32,534 bases of DNA from NCBI GenBank assembly GCA_021646405.1, contig SOER01000039.1, forward strand, positions 1 through 32,534, in the 5' to 3' direction. The DNA comes from Candidatus Loosdrechtia aerotolerans (GTDB taxonomy: Bacteria > Planctomycetota > Brocadiia > Brocadiales > Brocadiaceae). The notes below the pieces were generated by a model. It was given only the letters and a program-made list of their open reading frames with translations. It did not search any database and was not told the origin of the DNA. Position numbers and translations under genes: made by a program. Positions 1 to 7,450 of the stretch are shown here, piece after piece. Position 1 is the first letter of the stretch; every line of letters begins with the position of its first letter.

Positions 1-56
1 TCCGTTTCCACCAACGCTGATATGGTAGTTCCCATACTTTTATTACTCTTTCTCAT
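1..56 (-). CDS. N-terminal fragment of an unidentified protein, cut by the window edge
   Basis: A reading frame starts with ATG (complement of 54-56) and runs off the left edge after 18 full codons (MRKSNKSMGTTISALVET). A GAGGAGG ribosome-binding site lies about 10 bases upstream, which is the main support. Nothing can be said about function from so few residues. It is on the same strand as the next gene, 258 bases away. Confidence 0.45.
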   Translation of the reverse strand, partial: MRKSNKSMGTTISALVET

Positions 57-166
57 AGTTGTTTTTCCTCCTCGCCCTACACTAAACTATTACAAGGAAA
101 ATGTCCAACTATTATAGACACAGAGGGTACTTCAGAATTAAATTCTAAAGTAATTCCTTATCTTAT

Positions 167-235
167 ATAAACACCCCTCGGCCGTCCTTTAGAAAGGGAG
201 TATTGGGGTCAACAAAGGGAGCCAAGGGGGTTTAT
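167..235. repeat. Imperfect inverted repeat with C/G-rich arms
   Basis: ATAAACACCCCTCGGC (167-182) pairs with GCCAAGGGGGTTTAT (221-235) with one bulge and one mismatch. Inside is a second dyad of the CCTTT/AAAGG type (186-197). It belongs to the CCCTTT..AAAGGG palindromes also seen at 3132-3196 and inside selA at 19080. It lies downstream of the inositol-phosphate synthase stop, so it may also act in transcription termination, although no clear T-run follows. Confidence 0.6.
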
Positions 236-314
236 AGAGAGCAGACTGTTTCTCTTATAGATAACTCTCTGTTTATCCTCTTATTTTCTGTTGTAAAAGT
301 ATATATACTCTAAG

Positions 315-1556
315 CTAAACATCCAATGTCATAGACTCTTTTATCAACCGGTTTTTATGAGGCACGGGAACCGGTTCCTCAATTTCTGAATAATAGTTTT
401 TTAGTAAGGTGTATTGATCAAAGAAGCCCCTTGCTGAGGTATTCAACGGGTGTTTAAAATAAATTGCAAGTTGTGGCTGTATTCCGTAATCACCGCGTCG
501 AAGGGCAAACTCAAGTAATCTTACCAGGTCAATAATTAACGGAGATGCCAGGATGGAATCCCTTCCCAGCCAGTTTATCTTGGCGCTCATAGGCATACCC
601 AACCAGCCCGAGAAATCTATACTCTCCCATGCCTCTTTATTATCTCCCCGCGGGGGATAATAATGAATGTCTACAATGTGGGAAAAATGGTTATACCCCA
701 GGACAGGTTCCAGTACCCCTAATTTATCCTCCATCTTTATCTTCCTGTGCTCCGGCATCGAAAGCACCAGCCCGTCGTTATTCCCGAGGATATTGGTACT
801 GTACCACCCCTGCAGTTTTAAATTCCGGATCCTGAACATCTGCCCCAGGACTGTCTTGATAAGGGTTTGGCCTGTGTTGCCATCCCTTCCCGCTAGGGGT
901 ACCTTTTTTTCTGCCGCAAGCTGTATAATGGCAGGGACCTTGAGTGTTACATTCGGGGTAAAATCCACAAAGGCACATCCTGTTTCTATTGCAGCCAGGG
1001 CATACAACATAGCAGAGCTTACCGATTCATCATTATTCGTGATTGCCTTTCTGAACATTGAAAGGTCATTATGAATATCACTCAACTCAATATGTTTTAA
1101 GGGTGAAGCAAGGTAAACGACGATAACGTTATCAACAGCATATCGGGCTTTAAAGGAGAGAATACACTGCTTCAGGGTATTTAATCCCTCCTGCAATGAA
1201 TGGGCCTCAATGATATTTCCGGCCTCTCTTGAGGAATCTACATCGTGCGCTGTCACAACGGCCTTCCAGGGTCTTACCGTTTCCAGATCCTGGCGCAGTT
1301 CTTCAATAAGCCAGGGATCCAGTACCTTATTAAAACACGCAGCCTGGTATGCATCGCGCGGGTTAACGTCCCAACCCCCGAATACAAATTGATCGAACAA
1401 GGCAAGTCTCATGTGTGAGAATATCTCGGTCTCCGTTATCATACCCTCACAATTATCATTTAATCCTCTTTTCAGAGCCAATGATCCTGCAACTGTTGTA
1501 TTAGCTGTTGCCCCGTTTAATCCAACCAGTAAGATACCTACTTTTTCTTTACTCAT
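315..1556 (-). CDS. ino1: Inositol-3-phosphate synthase (myo-inositol-1-phosphate synthase)
   Basis: Cytoplasmic NAD-dependent enzyme that converts glucose 6-phosphate to 1D-myo-inositol 3-phosphate, the first step towards inositol lipids and solutes. The 413-residue protein begins with the dinucleotide-binding segment GLNGATANTTVAG (residues 12-24). It also contains the family blocks GRDGNTGQTLIKTVLG, GWYSTNILGNNDG and SAKINWLGRDSILASPL. The length fits the shorter prokaryotic forms rather than the ~510-residue eukaryotic enzymes. The start is supported by AAGGAG about 6 bases upstream. It is read towards the left edge and is separated from nirK by a 438-base stretch holding a repeat, so it is probably transcribed alone. 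The assignment is firm; whether the product goes into membrane phosphatidylinositol or a solute cannot be told from the window. Confidence 0.93.
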   Translation of the reverse strand: MSKEKVGILLVGLNGATANTTVAGSLALKRGLNDNCEGMITETEIFSHMRLALFDQFVFGGWDVNPRDAYQAACFNKVLDPWLIEELRQDLETVRPWKAVVTAHDVDSSREAGNIIEAHSLQEGLNTLKQCILSFKARYAVDNVIVVYLASPLKHIELSDIHNDLSMFRKAITNNDESVSSAMLYALAAIETGCAFVDFTPNVTLKVPAIIQLAAEKKVPLAGRDGNTGQTLIKTVLGQMFRIRNLKLQGWYSTNILGNNDGLVLSMPEHRKIKMEDKLGVLEPVLGYNHFSHIVDIHYYPPRGDNKEAWESIDFSGWLGMPMSAKINWLGRDSILASPLIIDLVRLLEFALRRGDYGIQPQLAIYFKHPLNTSARGFFDQYTLLKNYYSEIEEPVPVPHKNRLIKESMTLDV

Positions 1557-1737
1557 ATCATCTCCTTACACCTATATAATATTTTCACGAGTATTTAATA
1601 ATCCCGTTATATCTTTATCGATCCCTTTCATTTTCTTCTATCATCTGTTCTCCCCTCCCCTTGCCCCATAAGCGTTAACTTAATAAAAATCAGAATGAGG
1701 GAATATGCGACAGATCCTTTCCTTCACTCCCACCTGA

Positions 1738-1977
1738 CCCTCCCCCATCAACTTATCCTTACCTACATCTTCTTGTCCTCCCCATGAGGGTGAAATATCA
1801 AGAGCAAAAAGGAATCAGAAAGCTCCGGAGGAGCGGCATATTAATAGAATGAGAATTTACCCTCATGTAAGCTCCAGAGGAGCGACATGTTAATTTCGTG
1901 CCATCTATGCCGCTCCTCCGGAGCTCAAGAGTGGTACTCATTGTTCTTCTATTAACATATCGCTCCTAACGAAGCTT
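1738..1977. repeat. MITE-like element, copy A (GCTCCGGAGGAGC family)
   Basis: This fills most of the 438-base gap between ino1 and nirK. It holds four GCTCC/GGAGC palindromic cores (about 1820, 1872, 1910, 1960), including AAGCTCCGGAGGAGCGGCAT and its reverse complement ATGCCGCTCCTCCGGAGCT. The order of blocks matches the element at 6753-7044 for over 200 bases, including the C/T-rich lead-in and the 'ATATC-AAGAGCAAAAA' segment. The outer left terminal repeat visible in the other copy is not recognisable here, so this copy looks decayed on that side. No gene was seen in the gap. Confidence 0.7.
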
Positions 1978-1994
1978 TTCACGCCATAAAGAAT

Positions 1995-3005
1995 TTAGTT
2001 CACATGGAACAACCCAAGGGCACCTTTGGGAGCCCTCCATAATGCATGATCTACGATGTAAAAATCGCCTGCAGTTAATGCCCTGAGTTCAACTACAGCA
2101 GCAGACCCGGGAGGAATAAAGGGAGTTTCTTCGTTTCTTATAAAATCCATGTATCGACCCGGGTAGAATCTAGAAAAGATCTGGCCGATGACATGGAAGC
2201 TCGAGCCAAGGTTAGGTCCCCCGTTGACGAAAAAGATACGCACCTTATCTCCTTCATTCACGGTTATCGCATTACCATAGAGTGCCGGATCTTTCAGGGC
2301 ATCTGTATGACCATTAAAGGTAAAATAATCGGGGTGTTCGGCAAGTGCCTTATCCTCATCAAGGGAATAACCTTCAATGTCCGGGTGGTCTTCAATACCT
2401 TCTTTTATATACCATTCACCCTGCCCGATGTAGAACTCCTTGTCAACTTTTTTGAGCCCTCCTCTGGGTTCCACCATAATCAAGCCGTACATCCCGTACG
2501 ACACATGTTCCCACGGCATACCCTCGGCGCCGCAGTGGTAAATATATGCACCCTCTCTTTTCGGCTTAAACGTTACCGTCCCGGTCACTCCAGGTGCGAG
2601 ATCTGATATCATAGCCCCGAAACCGGTATGAAAATCCAGATTATGCGGCTCTTCACTATCAGCGGCATTGGTAAGATTGATTACAACCGTATCACCCACC
2701 ATAACCCGGATCATGGGTCCGGGAACGGTAACCGGCCCTACGGTATCACCGTCTTTCTCTGCAAAACCCCAGAACCAGAAATTCTTTCCCGGTGTGAGTT
2801 CACCAACAACCTCTTTGGCAACCAGATTTATTGTTACTGTCTGTGACCTCCCCCGGGCTAATGGAGGCGGAATATCAGTAGGATCCTTGGCAACGTTGCT
2901 AACGATATCAACCGCATCAGCCGTGTGGGACTGTATATTCAACATCAACCCGTTAAGAGAAGCAAAAACCACCATACCCTGGATAAATTTTTTATAACAA
3001 ATCAT
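1995..3005 (-). CDS. nirK: Copper-containing nitrite reductase, NO-forming
   Basis: Periplasmic multicopper enzyme reducing nitrite to nitric oxide; in anammox metabolism NO is the substrate for hydrazine synthase. The 336-residue protein has an N-terminal export segment (about residues 1-32) and two cupredoxin domains. All copper ligands can be placed by family motifs. Type 1: H121, C158, H167, M172 (PHNLDFH, YHCGAEG, EHVSYGM). Type 2: H126, H157 and H320 (VDHALWRA). The catalytic Asp and second His correspond to D124 and H271. No haem or extra domain is fused. The start has AGAAGGGA about 9 bases upstream. Upstream lies a sigma70-like promoter overlapped by a Fur-box-like dyad. The next gene upstream is a porin with the same operator. 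Since NirK has been reported in Jettenia-type anammox bacteria instead of NirS, the gene is a taxonomic hint. Confidence 0.94.
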   Translation of the reverse strand: MICYKKFIQGMVVFASLNGLMLNIQSHTADAVDIVSNVAKDPTDIPPPLARGRSQTVTINLVAKEVVGELTPGKNFWFWGFAEKDGDTVGPVTVPGPMIRVMVGDTVVINLTNAADSEEPHNLDFHTGFGAMISDLAPGVTGTVTFKPKREGAYIYHCGAEGMPWEHVSYGMYGLIMVEPRGGLKKVDKEFYIGQGEWYIKEGIEDHPDIEGYSLDEDKALAEHPDYFTFNGHTDALKDPALYGNAITVNEGDKVRIFFVNGGPNLGSSFHVIGQIFSRFYPGRYMDFIRNEETPFIPPGSAAVVELRALTAGDFYIVDHALWRAPKGALGLFHVN

Positions 3006-3037
3006 AGCAATTTTCCCTTCTTTTCAGATGTTCACCC

Positions 3038-3066
3038 TTATAATTTAACATGAGACTCAGTATCAA
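3038..3066 (-). promoter_or_regulatory. Sigma70-like promoter of nirK
   Basis: On the minus strand TTGATA (3066-3061) and TTATAA (3043-3038) are 17 bases apart, 33 bases or more upstream of the nirK start. The -35 box and spacer are covered by the dyad at 3051-3065, a layout typical of repression. Confidence 0.5.
3051..3065. promoter_or_regulatory. Fur-box-like operator at nirK
   Basis: TGAGACTCAGTATCA is a 7-1-7 dyad with one imperfect pair. It differs by a single base from the perfect dyad TGAGACTCAGTCTCA upstream of the porin gene. The geometry and the TGA...TCA ends match the Fur consensus TGATAATNATTATCA, with C and G replacing the inner A and T. That the regulator is Fur is an inference. 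Confidence 0.55.
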
Positions 3067-3131
3067 CAAATATGCAAAAAATTTTTTATACTCTTAGCCT
3101 GATGTGTATGTCTGTCATCCCCTCTCCCTTG

Positions 3132-3196
3132 CCCCTCCCATGAAGGGAGGGGAAGTTTCAAGGACCTTTCCCGTTGCAGAAAAGGTGAGGGAAAGG
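3132..3196. repeat. Two adjacent G/C-rich hairpins between porin and nirK
   Basis: CCCCTCCC-ATGAA-GGGAGGGG (3132-3152) is a perfect 8-bp stem. CCTTTCCC (3165-3172) and GGGAAAGG (3189-3196) form a second 8-bp stem. They lie downstream of the porin stop and upstream of the nirK promoter, both genes being on the minus strand. They could end porin transcripts, but there is no T-run, so a dispersed palindromic repeat is equally likely. Confidence 0.55.
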
Positions 3197-3248
3197 TATC
3201 TGTTTTCAATATCCCTGTCACACGATACATCGTTTCGGTAACAGCGAT

Positions 3249-4676
3249 TTAGAAATATGTCGCAACAGAGAATACAAAGTTATTATTCGCTATATCATCC
3301 AGATCCTTCTGTTCGATATTGATCTGATAATCAAATTTGAATACCGTATCCTCTGTATAGCGATAGTTTATACCGGGCGTGATTCTTGTCCTTAAATGAT
3401 TAATCCTTTCACCAGCGTCCAATGCAGAGGTCTGCACCTGATCCCATCTTACGACACCGGTAAACGTTGAATTCTCTGTGAAGAATTTTGGTGCCATTGT
3501 TCTTAAAGCTGGAGGCATGAAATGATAACGGCCTTCTACATAGTACCCCCACATGGAATCAGCAATCCCGGCGGCCTCAGCATCACTATTAGTTTCGATA
3601 AAGGCGTATGCACCTTCACCTACCAGTTCAAAAGCACCTCTCTGATAAGCAAAATCAAAGGCAGGGATGGTTAACTGGTTCTCATTGCCCTCATCGTATC
3701 TCTGCGTAAGAACAGAACCGCCAAATTCCAGCCCGATAAAGGGGCTATATGCAACACGTCCTACAAATGCGGGGCTTTGGTTCGCTCCATCAAACTCAAA
3801 AATATCCCGGCCTCCTCTCAAACCACTGCCCAACCCAAAATTCGCCGTACCATCTTCCTCTAAACCGCGAAATACACCATTAGTAGCATACATCTCATAA
3901 TCTATTTTGCTGAGTTCTGTTGGGTAAAAGCTGCCAAAGAAACCCATTCCCGCATCGGTCAGGGTTGTCGGAATAATGAACTGGTTCACCAGCGGACGGT
4001 CAGTAAGGTCTTGTAGTGGTGAATCGTGAACGAGGTTGAATTTTCCGAGAGGGGAAAGTATAAACCCACCTCTGTAGTTGATCCATTCTGTAATCAAAAA
4101 ATCTATCGTGGCAAATTCCAATATTACTTCTCCCTCCCTGCCACCTTCGACACCACCGTGCTCAAATTCTATTTCCGCTGCAAGTTTTACACGGTCTGAT
4201 ATATCAGAATATATAAACGGGATAAAGCGGTGCTGATCGAAGCCATGTTTTCCGTCGTCATCCTCAGACTGCCAGAACTCAAAGTCCATGTATCCGCCGA
4301 GGTACGTATTCCTGCCAAATCTCCGCAAAAACGGTTTTGTATAAGGTCCGCCAAAGGCCGGTCCCAGCTTCTTTTTCTCGAGTTCAGCAGCCTTTGCAGC
4401 GAAGTATGGCTCTTCCGGAGCTGTTTCTGCATACGGAATTTCCGGATATCCCGGCACACCTCTTTGAACCTCTTCCCTTAATTCAGCAATTTCCCTTTCC
4501 TCCTGTGCATCTTTTTCAACCTGCTGGCGGAGTAAATCCTTGAGCTCTGCCAATTCCCTTTCGAGCTTATCAACCTTGTCATGCAAGGCCTCTGTTTCGG
4601 GAGATTCTGCACGAACTGTCGCAATACATAGTGTCACAATCAACGGTACTACCATCAAGTAACGAATATAACGCAC
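3249..4676 (-). CDS. Outer-membrane beta-barrel porin with N-terminal coiled coil
   Basis: The 475-residue protein starts with a signal peptide (about residues 1-23, ending near VRA-ES). A strong heptad coiled coil follows (about residues 28-70, LHDKVDKLERELAELKDLL and on). The rest alternates polar and aromatic/hydrophobic residues as barrel strands do (for example YLGGYMDFEFWQ, GEGAYAFIETN), and the chain ends VFSVATYF with the terminal Phe typical of outer-membrane proteins. The layout resembles phosphate- or carbohydrate-selective porins (OprP/DcaP-like), but the substrate cannot be read. The start is GTG, chosen because AGGAGG lies 6 bases upstream and the signal peptide begins there. 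It is preceded by a consensus promoter and a Fur-box-like dyad shared with nirK, so a role in iron-linked uptake or in the nitrite-reducing state is possible. Confidence 0.82.
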   Translation of the reverse strand: MRYIRYLMVVPLIVTLCIATVRAESPETEALHDKVDKLERELAELKDLLRQQVEKDAQEEREIAELREEVQRGVPGYPEIPYAETAPEEPYFAAKAAELEKKKLGPAFGGPYTKPFLRRFGRNTYLGGYMDFEFWQSEDDDGKHGFDQHRFIPFIYSDISDRVKLAAEIEFEHGGVEGGREGEVILEFATIDFLITEWINYRGGFILSPLGKFNLVHDSPLQDLTDRPLVNQFIIPTTLTDAGMGFFGSFYPTELSKIDYEMYATNGVFRGLEEDGTANFGLGSGLRGGRDIFEFDGANQSPAFVGRVAYSPFIGLEFGGSVLTQRYDEGNENQLTIPAFDFAYQRGAFELVGEGAYAFIETNSDAEAAGIADSMWGYYVEGRYHFMPPALRTMAPKFFTENSTFTGVVRWDQVQTSALDAGERINHLRTRITPGINYRYTEDTVFKFDYQINIEQKDLDDIANNNFVFSVATYF

Positions 4677-4700
4677 AATTGCCCTCCTAAAAAATGTTTT

Positions 4701-4715
4701 TGAGACTCAGTCTCA
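4701..4715. promoter_or_regulatory. Fur-box-like operator at the porin gene
   Basis: TGAGACTCAGTCTCA is a perfect 7-1-7 palindrome about 25 bases upstream of the GTG start, just downstream of the predicted transcription start. The same sequence with one change lies at the nirK promoter, 1.65 kb away. No third copy was found in the window. Confidence 0.6.
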
Positions 4716-4737
4716 TAATAAATAAAAACGAAGGGGT

Positions 4738-4765
4738 ATTATAGTAAAATGAAAGATAATGTCAA
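4738..4765 (-). promoter_or_regulatory. Consensus sigma70 promoter of the porin gene
   Basis: On the minus strand, TTGACA (4765-4760) and TATAAT (4743-4738) are separated by 16 bases; both hexamers match consensus exactly. It predicts a start near 4731, so the dyad at 4701-4715 would sit at about +16 to +30, where a bound repressor would block elongation or initiation. Confidence 0.7.
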
Positions 4766-4783
4766 ACAATTTTTAAAAAATAT

Positions 4784-4935
4784 ATGAAACAAATTCCAAA
4801 TAACAATATCCAAATACCAAATAAATCCCAAAAAACAAATCCCAAATTCCAAACAGTTATGATTTGGAGATTGGTATTTGGTATTTATTTGGGATTTGAA
4901 ATCTGGGATTTGGAATCTGGGATTTGGGATTTTAC
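4784..4935. repeat. AT-rich imperfect hairpin of AAATCCCAAA / TTTGGGATTT units
   Basis: The left half is built from C/A-rich units (CAAATACCAAATAAATCCC, CAAATCCCAAATTCC). The right half is built from their T/G-rich complements (TTGGTATTTGGTATTTAT, GGGATTTGGAATCTGGG). Together they can fold into a long imperfect stem around 4858. Small open frames through this type of repeat encode strings such as FGIWDLESGIWD and are not genes. With the porin promoter it accounts for the whole 337-base gap. Confidence 0.55.
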
Positions 4936-5013
4936 CCTTATGTTTATCTGCGTCTTATTTTTGTATTTTGAAGTTTGTTCCGGACTGTGGTTTATGAATA
5001 TTTGACGTGGCGA

Positions 5014-6687
5014 TTATTTCTCCAAACCGTATGGCCATGCAAGAATGCTGCCGTCCATATACCTGACATTTTTTAATCCGGCGTTTCTCAGGATGCGATA
5101 AGCATGTGCAGCCCGCAAACCAGCGCGGCAGTAAGTAATAATTTCTTTCGAACCGTCAAGTTCATGAACCCGTGATGCCAGTTTATCCAGTGGTATATGC
5201 CGACATCCCCTGATATGACCACCCTTGTATTCCGCCTCTGTCCTTACATCCAATAACACAAAATCCTCACCCCGCTCATACTTTTCCATAACCTCTTGAG
5301 GAAGTATTCCAGCCGTTTTTCCCTGCAATTTATTATCGAGAACGTTGGCGGCAACAATAATGGCATCCATGGCCATAGCATAGGGTGGTGCATATGCCAA
5401 ATCAAGCTGGGAAACCTGTTTAACGGTTGCACCAAAGGTTAGTGCTGTGGCAATAGTATCGATACGTTTATCAACGACGCCTGTACCAATAATCTCCGCA
5501 CCAAGGAGTTTCCGGGTAGCTGCATCTGCAATAAGTTTCGTTATAATCTCTTTTCCTCCCGGATAATAATGTGCCCTGTCCGCAGCGGGAACGATAACGG
5601 ACTCAACCGTAAAACCTTCTTTCACTGCCTCCCGTTCGGAAAGCCCGACCTTTCCGACATTCATTTCAAATACCTTCACAATAAGTGTCCCTAAAATACC
5701 TTTCAGGGTATCATGTCCTCCTGCAGCATTCACCGCCGCAACACGTCCCATTTTTGCTGCTGTAGAACCCAGCGGGACCCACGCTGGTTTTCCCGTTATC
5801 AGATGCGTACTCTCGGCACAATCGCCGGCGGCATATACATCGGGTATATTTGTCTCCATTCGTTCATTGACCTCGATGGCGGACGTTACACCGATCTTTA
5901 TACCGGCATCCTGTGCTAATTTCGTGTTCGGTTTAATACCAACAGAAAGGATAACTATATCAGCCGGTAACCATTGCTTACCGGTAATTACTCTGGTTAC
6001 GTTACCCCCCTCCCCTTCAAAAGATTCCACCTTATCCGATGTGATAACCTCAACCCCGTTCTCCTTTACATAGTTCTGGACAAGCAGTGCCATATCCTTA
6101 TCCAGGGGAGGCAGTATGTGATCGAAGAGTTCAACAACCGTAACCCCGACCCCTCTCACAACCAGGTTTTCTGCCATCTCAAGCCCTATTAACCCCCCGC
6201 CAACGACCACAGCATTTCTCACCTTTTCACCTGCATTCATAAACGATTTTATCTTGAATGCATCGGTTACGGTTCTGAGGGTAAATATGTTACCCAAAGA
6301 GACACCCGGCAATGGGGGAATGACAGGTTGTGCCCCGGTAGCAATAATGAGTTTATCATAATGAAAGGTAAGGTCTTGTCCGTTCACGAGATGCTTAACG
6401 CGGACAGATCTGGACCGGATATCGATTCTCACAACCTGATGATGCGTGAGGACATCGATATCATGCATACCTTTAAAATATTCAGGTCTCCGGATGATGA
6501 GTTTTTGAGGGTCCTTGATAATATCCCCGACAAAATAAGGCATTCCGCAGCCGGCATATGAAACATGTTCTTCGTCTGTTAATACGGTAATTCTCATAGC
6601 AGCAGATTCACGCCTCGCTTTGGCGGCTGCTTTCATCCCGGCAGCCACACCACCAATAATTATGAGATGTTTATCTTTCTTTATCAT
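5014..6687 (-). CDS. CoA-disulfide-reductase-like FAD/NAD(P)H oxidoreductase with C-terminal rhodanese domain
   Basis: Two-dinucleotide-binding-domain flavoprotein of the pyridine nucleotide-disulfide oxidoreductase class. An FAD-binding motif lies at residues 9-18 (IIIGGVAAGM), followed by the redox Cys at C47 in SYAGCGMPYFVGD, the signature of the CoA-disulfide reductase/NADH oxidase subgroup. A second Rossmann motif (VVVGGGLIGLEMAE), the FAD-site motif VYAAGDCAE and a dimerisation domain follow. The last ~100 residues are a rhodanese domain with catalytic C520 (TYCRAGLRA) after FVLLDVRTEAEY. This fusion is known in enzymes acting on CoA disulfide, persulfide or polysulfide. The reaction here is probably NAD(P)H-linked reduction of CoA disulfides or per/polysulfides in the cytoplasm. 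The ATG is preceded by GAGG. It stands alone, with repeats on both sides. Confidence 0.88.
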   Translation of the reverse strand: MIKKDKHLIIIGGVAAGMKAAAKARRESAAMRITVLTDEEHVSYAGCGMPYFVGDIIKDPQKLIIRRPEYFKGMHDIDVLTHHQVVRIDIRSRSVRVKHLVNGQDLTFHYDKLIIATGAQPVIPPLPGVSLGNIFTLRTVTDAFKIKSFMNAGEKVRNAVVVGGGLIGLEMAENLVVRGVGVTVVELFDHILPPLDKDMALLVQNYVKENGVEVITSDKVESFEGEGGNVTRVITGKQWLPADIVILSVGIKPNTKLAQDAGIKIGVTSAIEVNERMETNIPDVYAAGDCAESTHLITGKPAWVPLGSTAAKMGRVAAVNAAGGHDTLKGILGTLIVKVFEMNVGKVGLSEREAVKEGFTVESVIVPAADRAHYYPGGKEIITKLIADAATRKLLGAEIIGTGVVDKRIDTIATALTFGATVKQVSQLDLAYAPPYAMAMDAIIVAANVLDNKLQGKTAGILPQEVMEKYERGEDFVLLDVRTEAEYKGGHIRGCRHIPLDKLASRVHELDGSKEIITYCRAGLRAAHAYRILRNAGLKNVRYMDGSILAWPYGLEK

Positions 6688-6752
6688 AATAACCTCGATT
6701 TATAATATTCTAAAAATGGATTCATTGAGTTTTGAAAAATACTATCTTTGAT

Positions 6753-7044
6753 AGCTCCGCTAGGAGCGGTAGTTAAGAGAACGAGAATCTACACCAAATC
6801 CCCCTCCCTCTTGATGGGCTTATCCTTGCCCATATCTTTTTGTTCTTCCCATAAGAGTAAAATATCCAGAGCAAAAATGAAGCATAAAGCTCCGGAGGAG
6901 CGGCATGTTAATAGAATGAGAATTTACCTCCGTGATAAGCTCCTGAGGAGCGACATATGAATCCCGTGCCTTCTATGCCGCTCCTCTGGAGCTTAACATC
7001 AATGGAGATTTTTGTTCTCTTAGTATACCGCTCCTAACGGAGCT
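6753..7044. repeat. MITE-like element, copy B, with ~30-bp terminal inverted repeats
   Basis: The left end (6753-6782) begins AGCTCCGCTAGGAGCGGTAG and the right end (7014-7044) is its inverted counterpart (reverse complement begins AGCTCCGTTAGGAGCGGTAT); both run on to TAAGAGAAC. Inside are further GCTCC/GGAGC palindromes, including AAGCTCCGGAGGAGCGGCAT, also at 1820. It has no open frame of note, so it looks non-autonomous. It lies between the flavoprotein and the TPR lipoprotein. Confidence 0.75.
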
Positions 7045-7120
7045 TTTCAGGTTTTTCAAAAAACGAAATTATTACAATATGCTTTCATTTTCCTCAATAC
7101 GCTATCACCCATATGCACCC

Positions 7121-7200
7121 TAAAGGGATGCGGCTACAGTTGCCAAAGGCAACTACAGGCAGCCTCAGGTCTTTAGCCTGTGCACACTCACGCTCAAATC
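7121..7200. repeat. Nested small hairpins in an intergenic region
   Basis: AGTTGCC-AAA-GGCAACT (7138-7154) is a perfect stem-loop flanked by GGCTAC and ACAGGC. CAGGC and GCCTG form a second stem to the right (7156-7180). The remaining bases of the 763-base gap (7045-7120 and 7200-7377) show no gene or clear structure. Confidence 0.4.
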
Positions 7201-7377
7201 CCGGGAAAAAGTACAGCAAAATTCCTTAACTTGATACATACGGGGTATTCCCAATTTTTAAGATAAAAGAATCCATTTGATCCAACAACAAGCCAGCATG
7301 TACCCTGATGAGTAAGGTATGTTAGCATACTATAAAAACCCAACCAAATAAAGCCAGAAAATCCTTAGTGATTTTTC

Positions 7378-7405
7378 TTGACAATTTAACAAGTAATACT
7401 AAAAT
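7378..7405 (+). promoter_or_regulatory. Likely sigma70 promoter of the TPR lipoprotein gene
   Basis: TTGACA (7378-7383) and TAAAAT (7400-7405) with a 16-base spacer lie 45 bases upstream of the ATG. AAAGAGG at 7431-7437 is the probable ribosome-binding site, although the 13-base spacing is long. Confidence 0.5.
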
Positions 7406-7450
7406 GCTGTAAAATTCAGTTCCTTTCACAAAAGAGGTTAGATTAAAATC

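Noticed and set aside
4784-5005. 73-codon frame encoding FGIYLGFEIWDLESGIWD
   Set aside because: It is the translation of the AAATCCC/GGGATTT repeat; such peptides are annotation artefacts.
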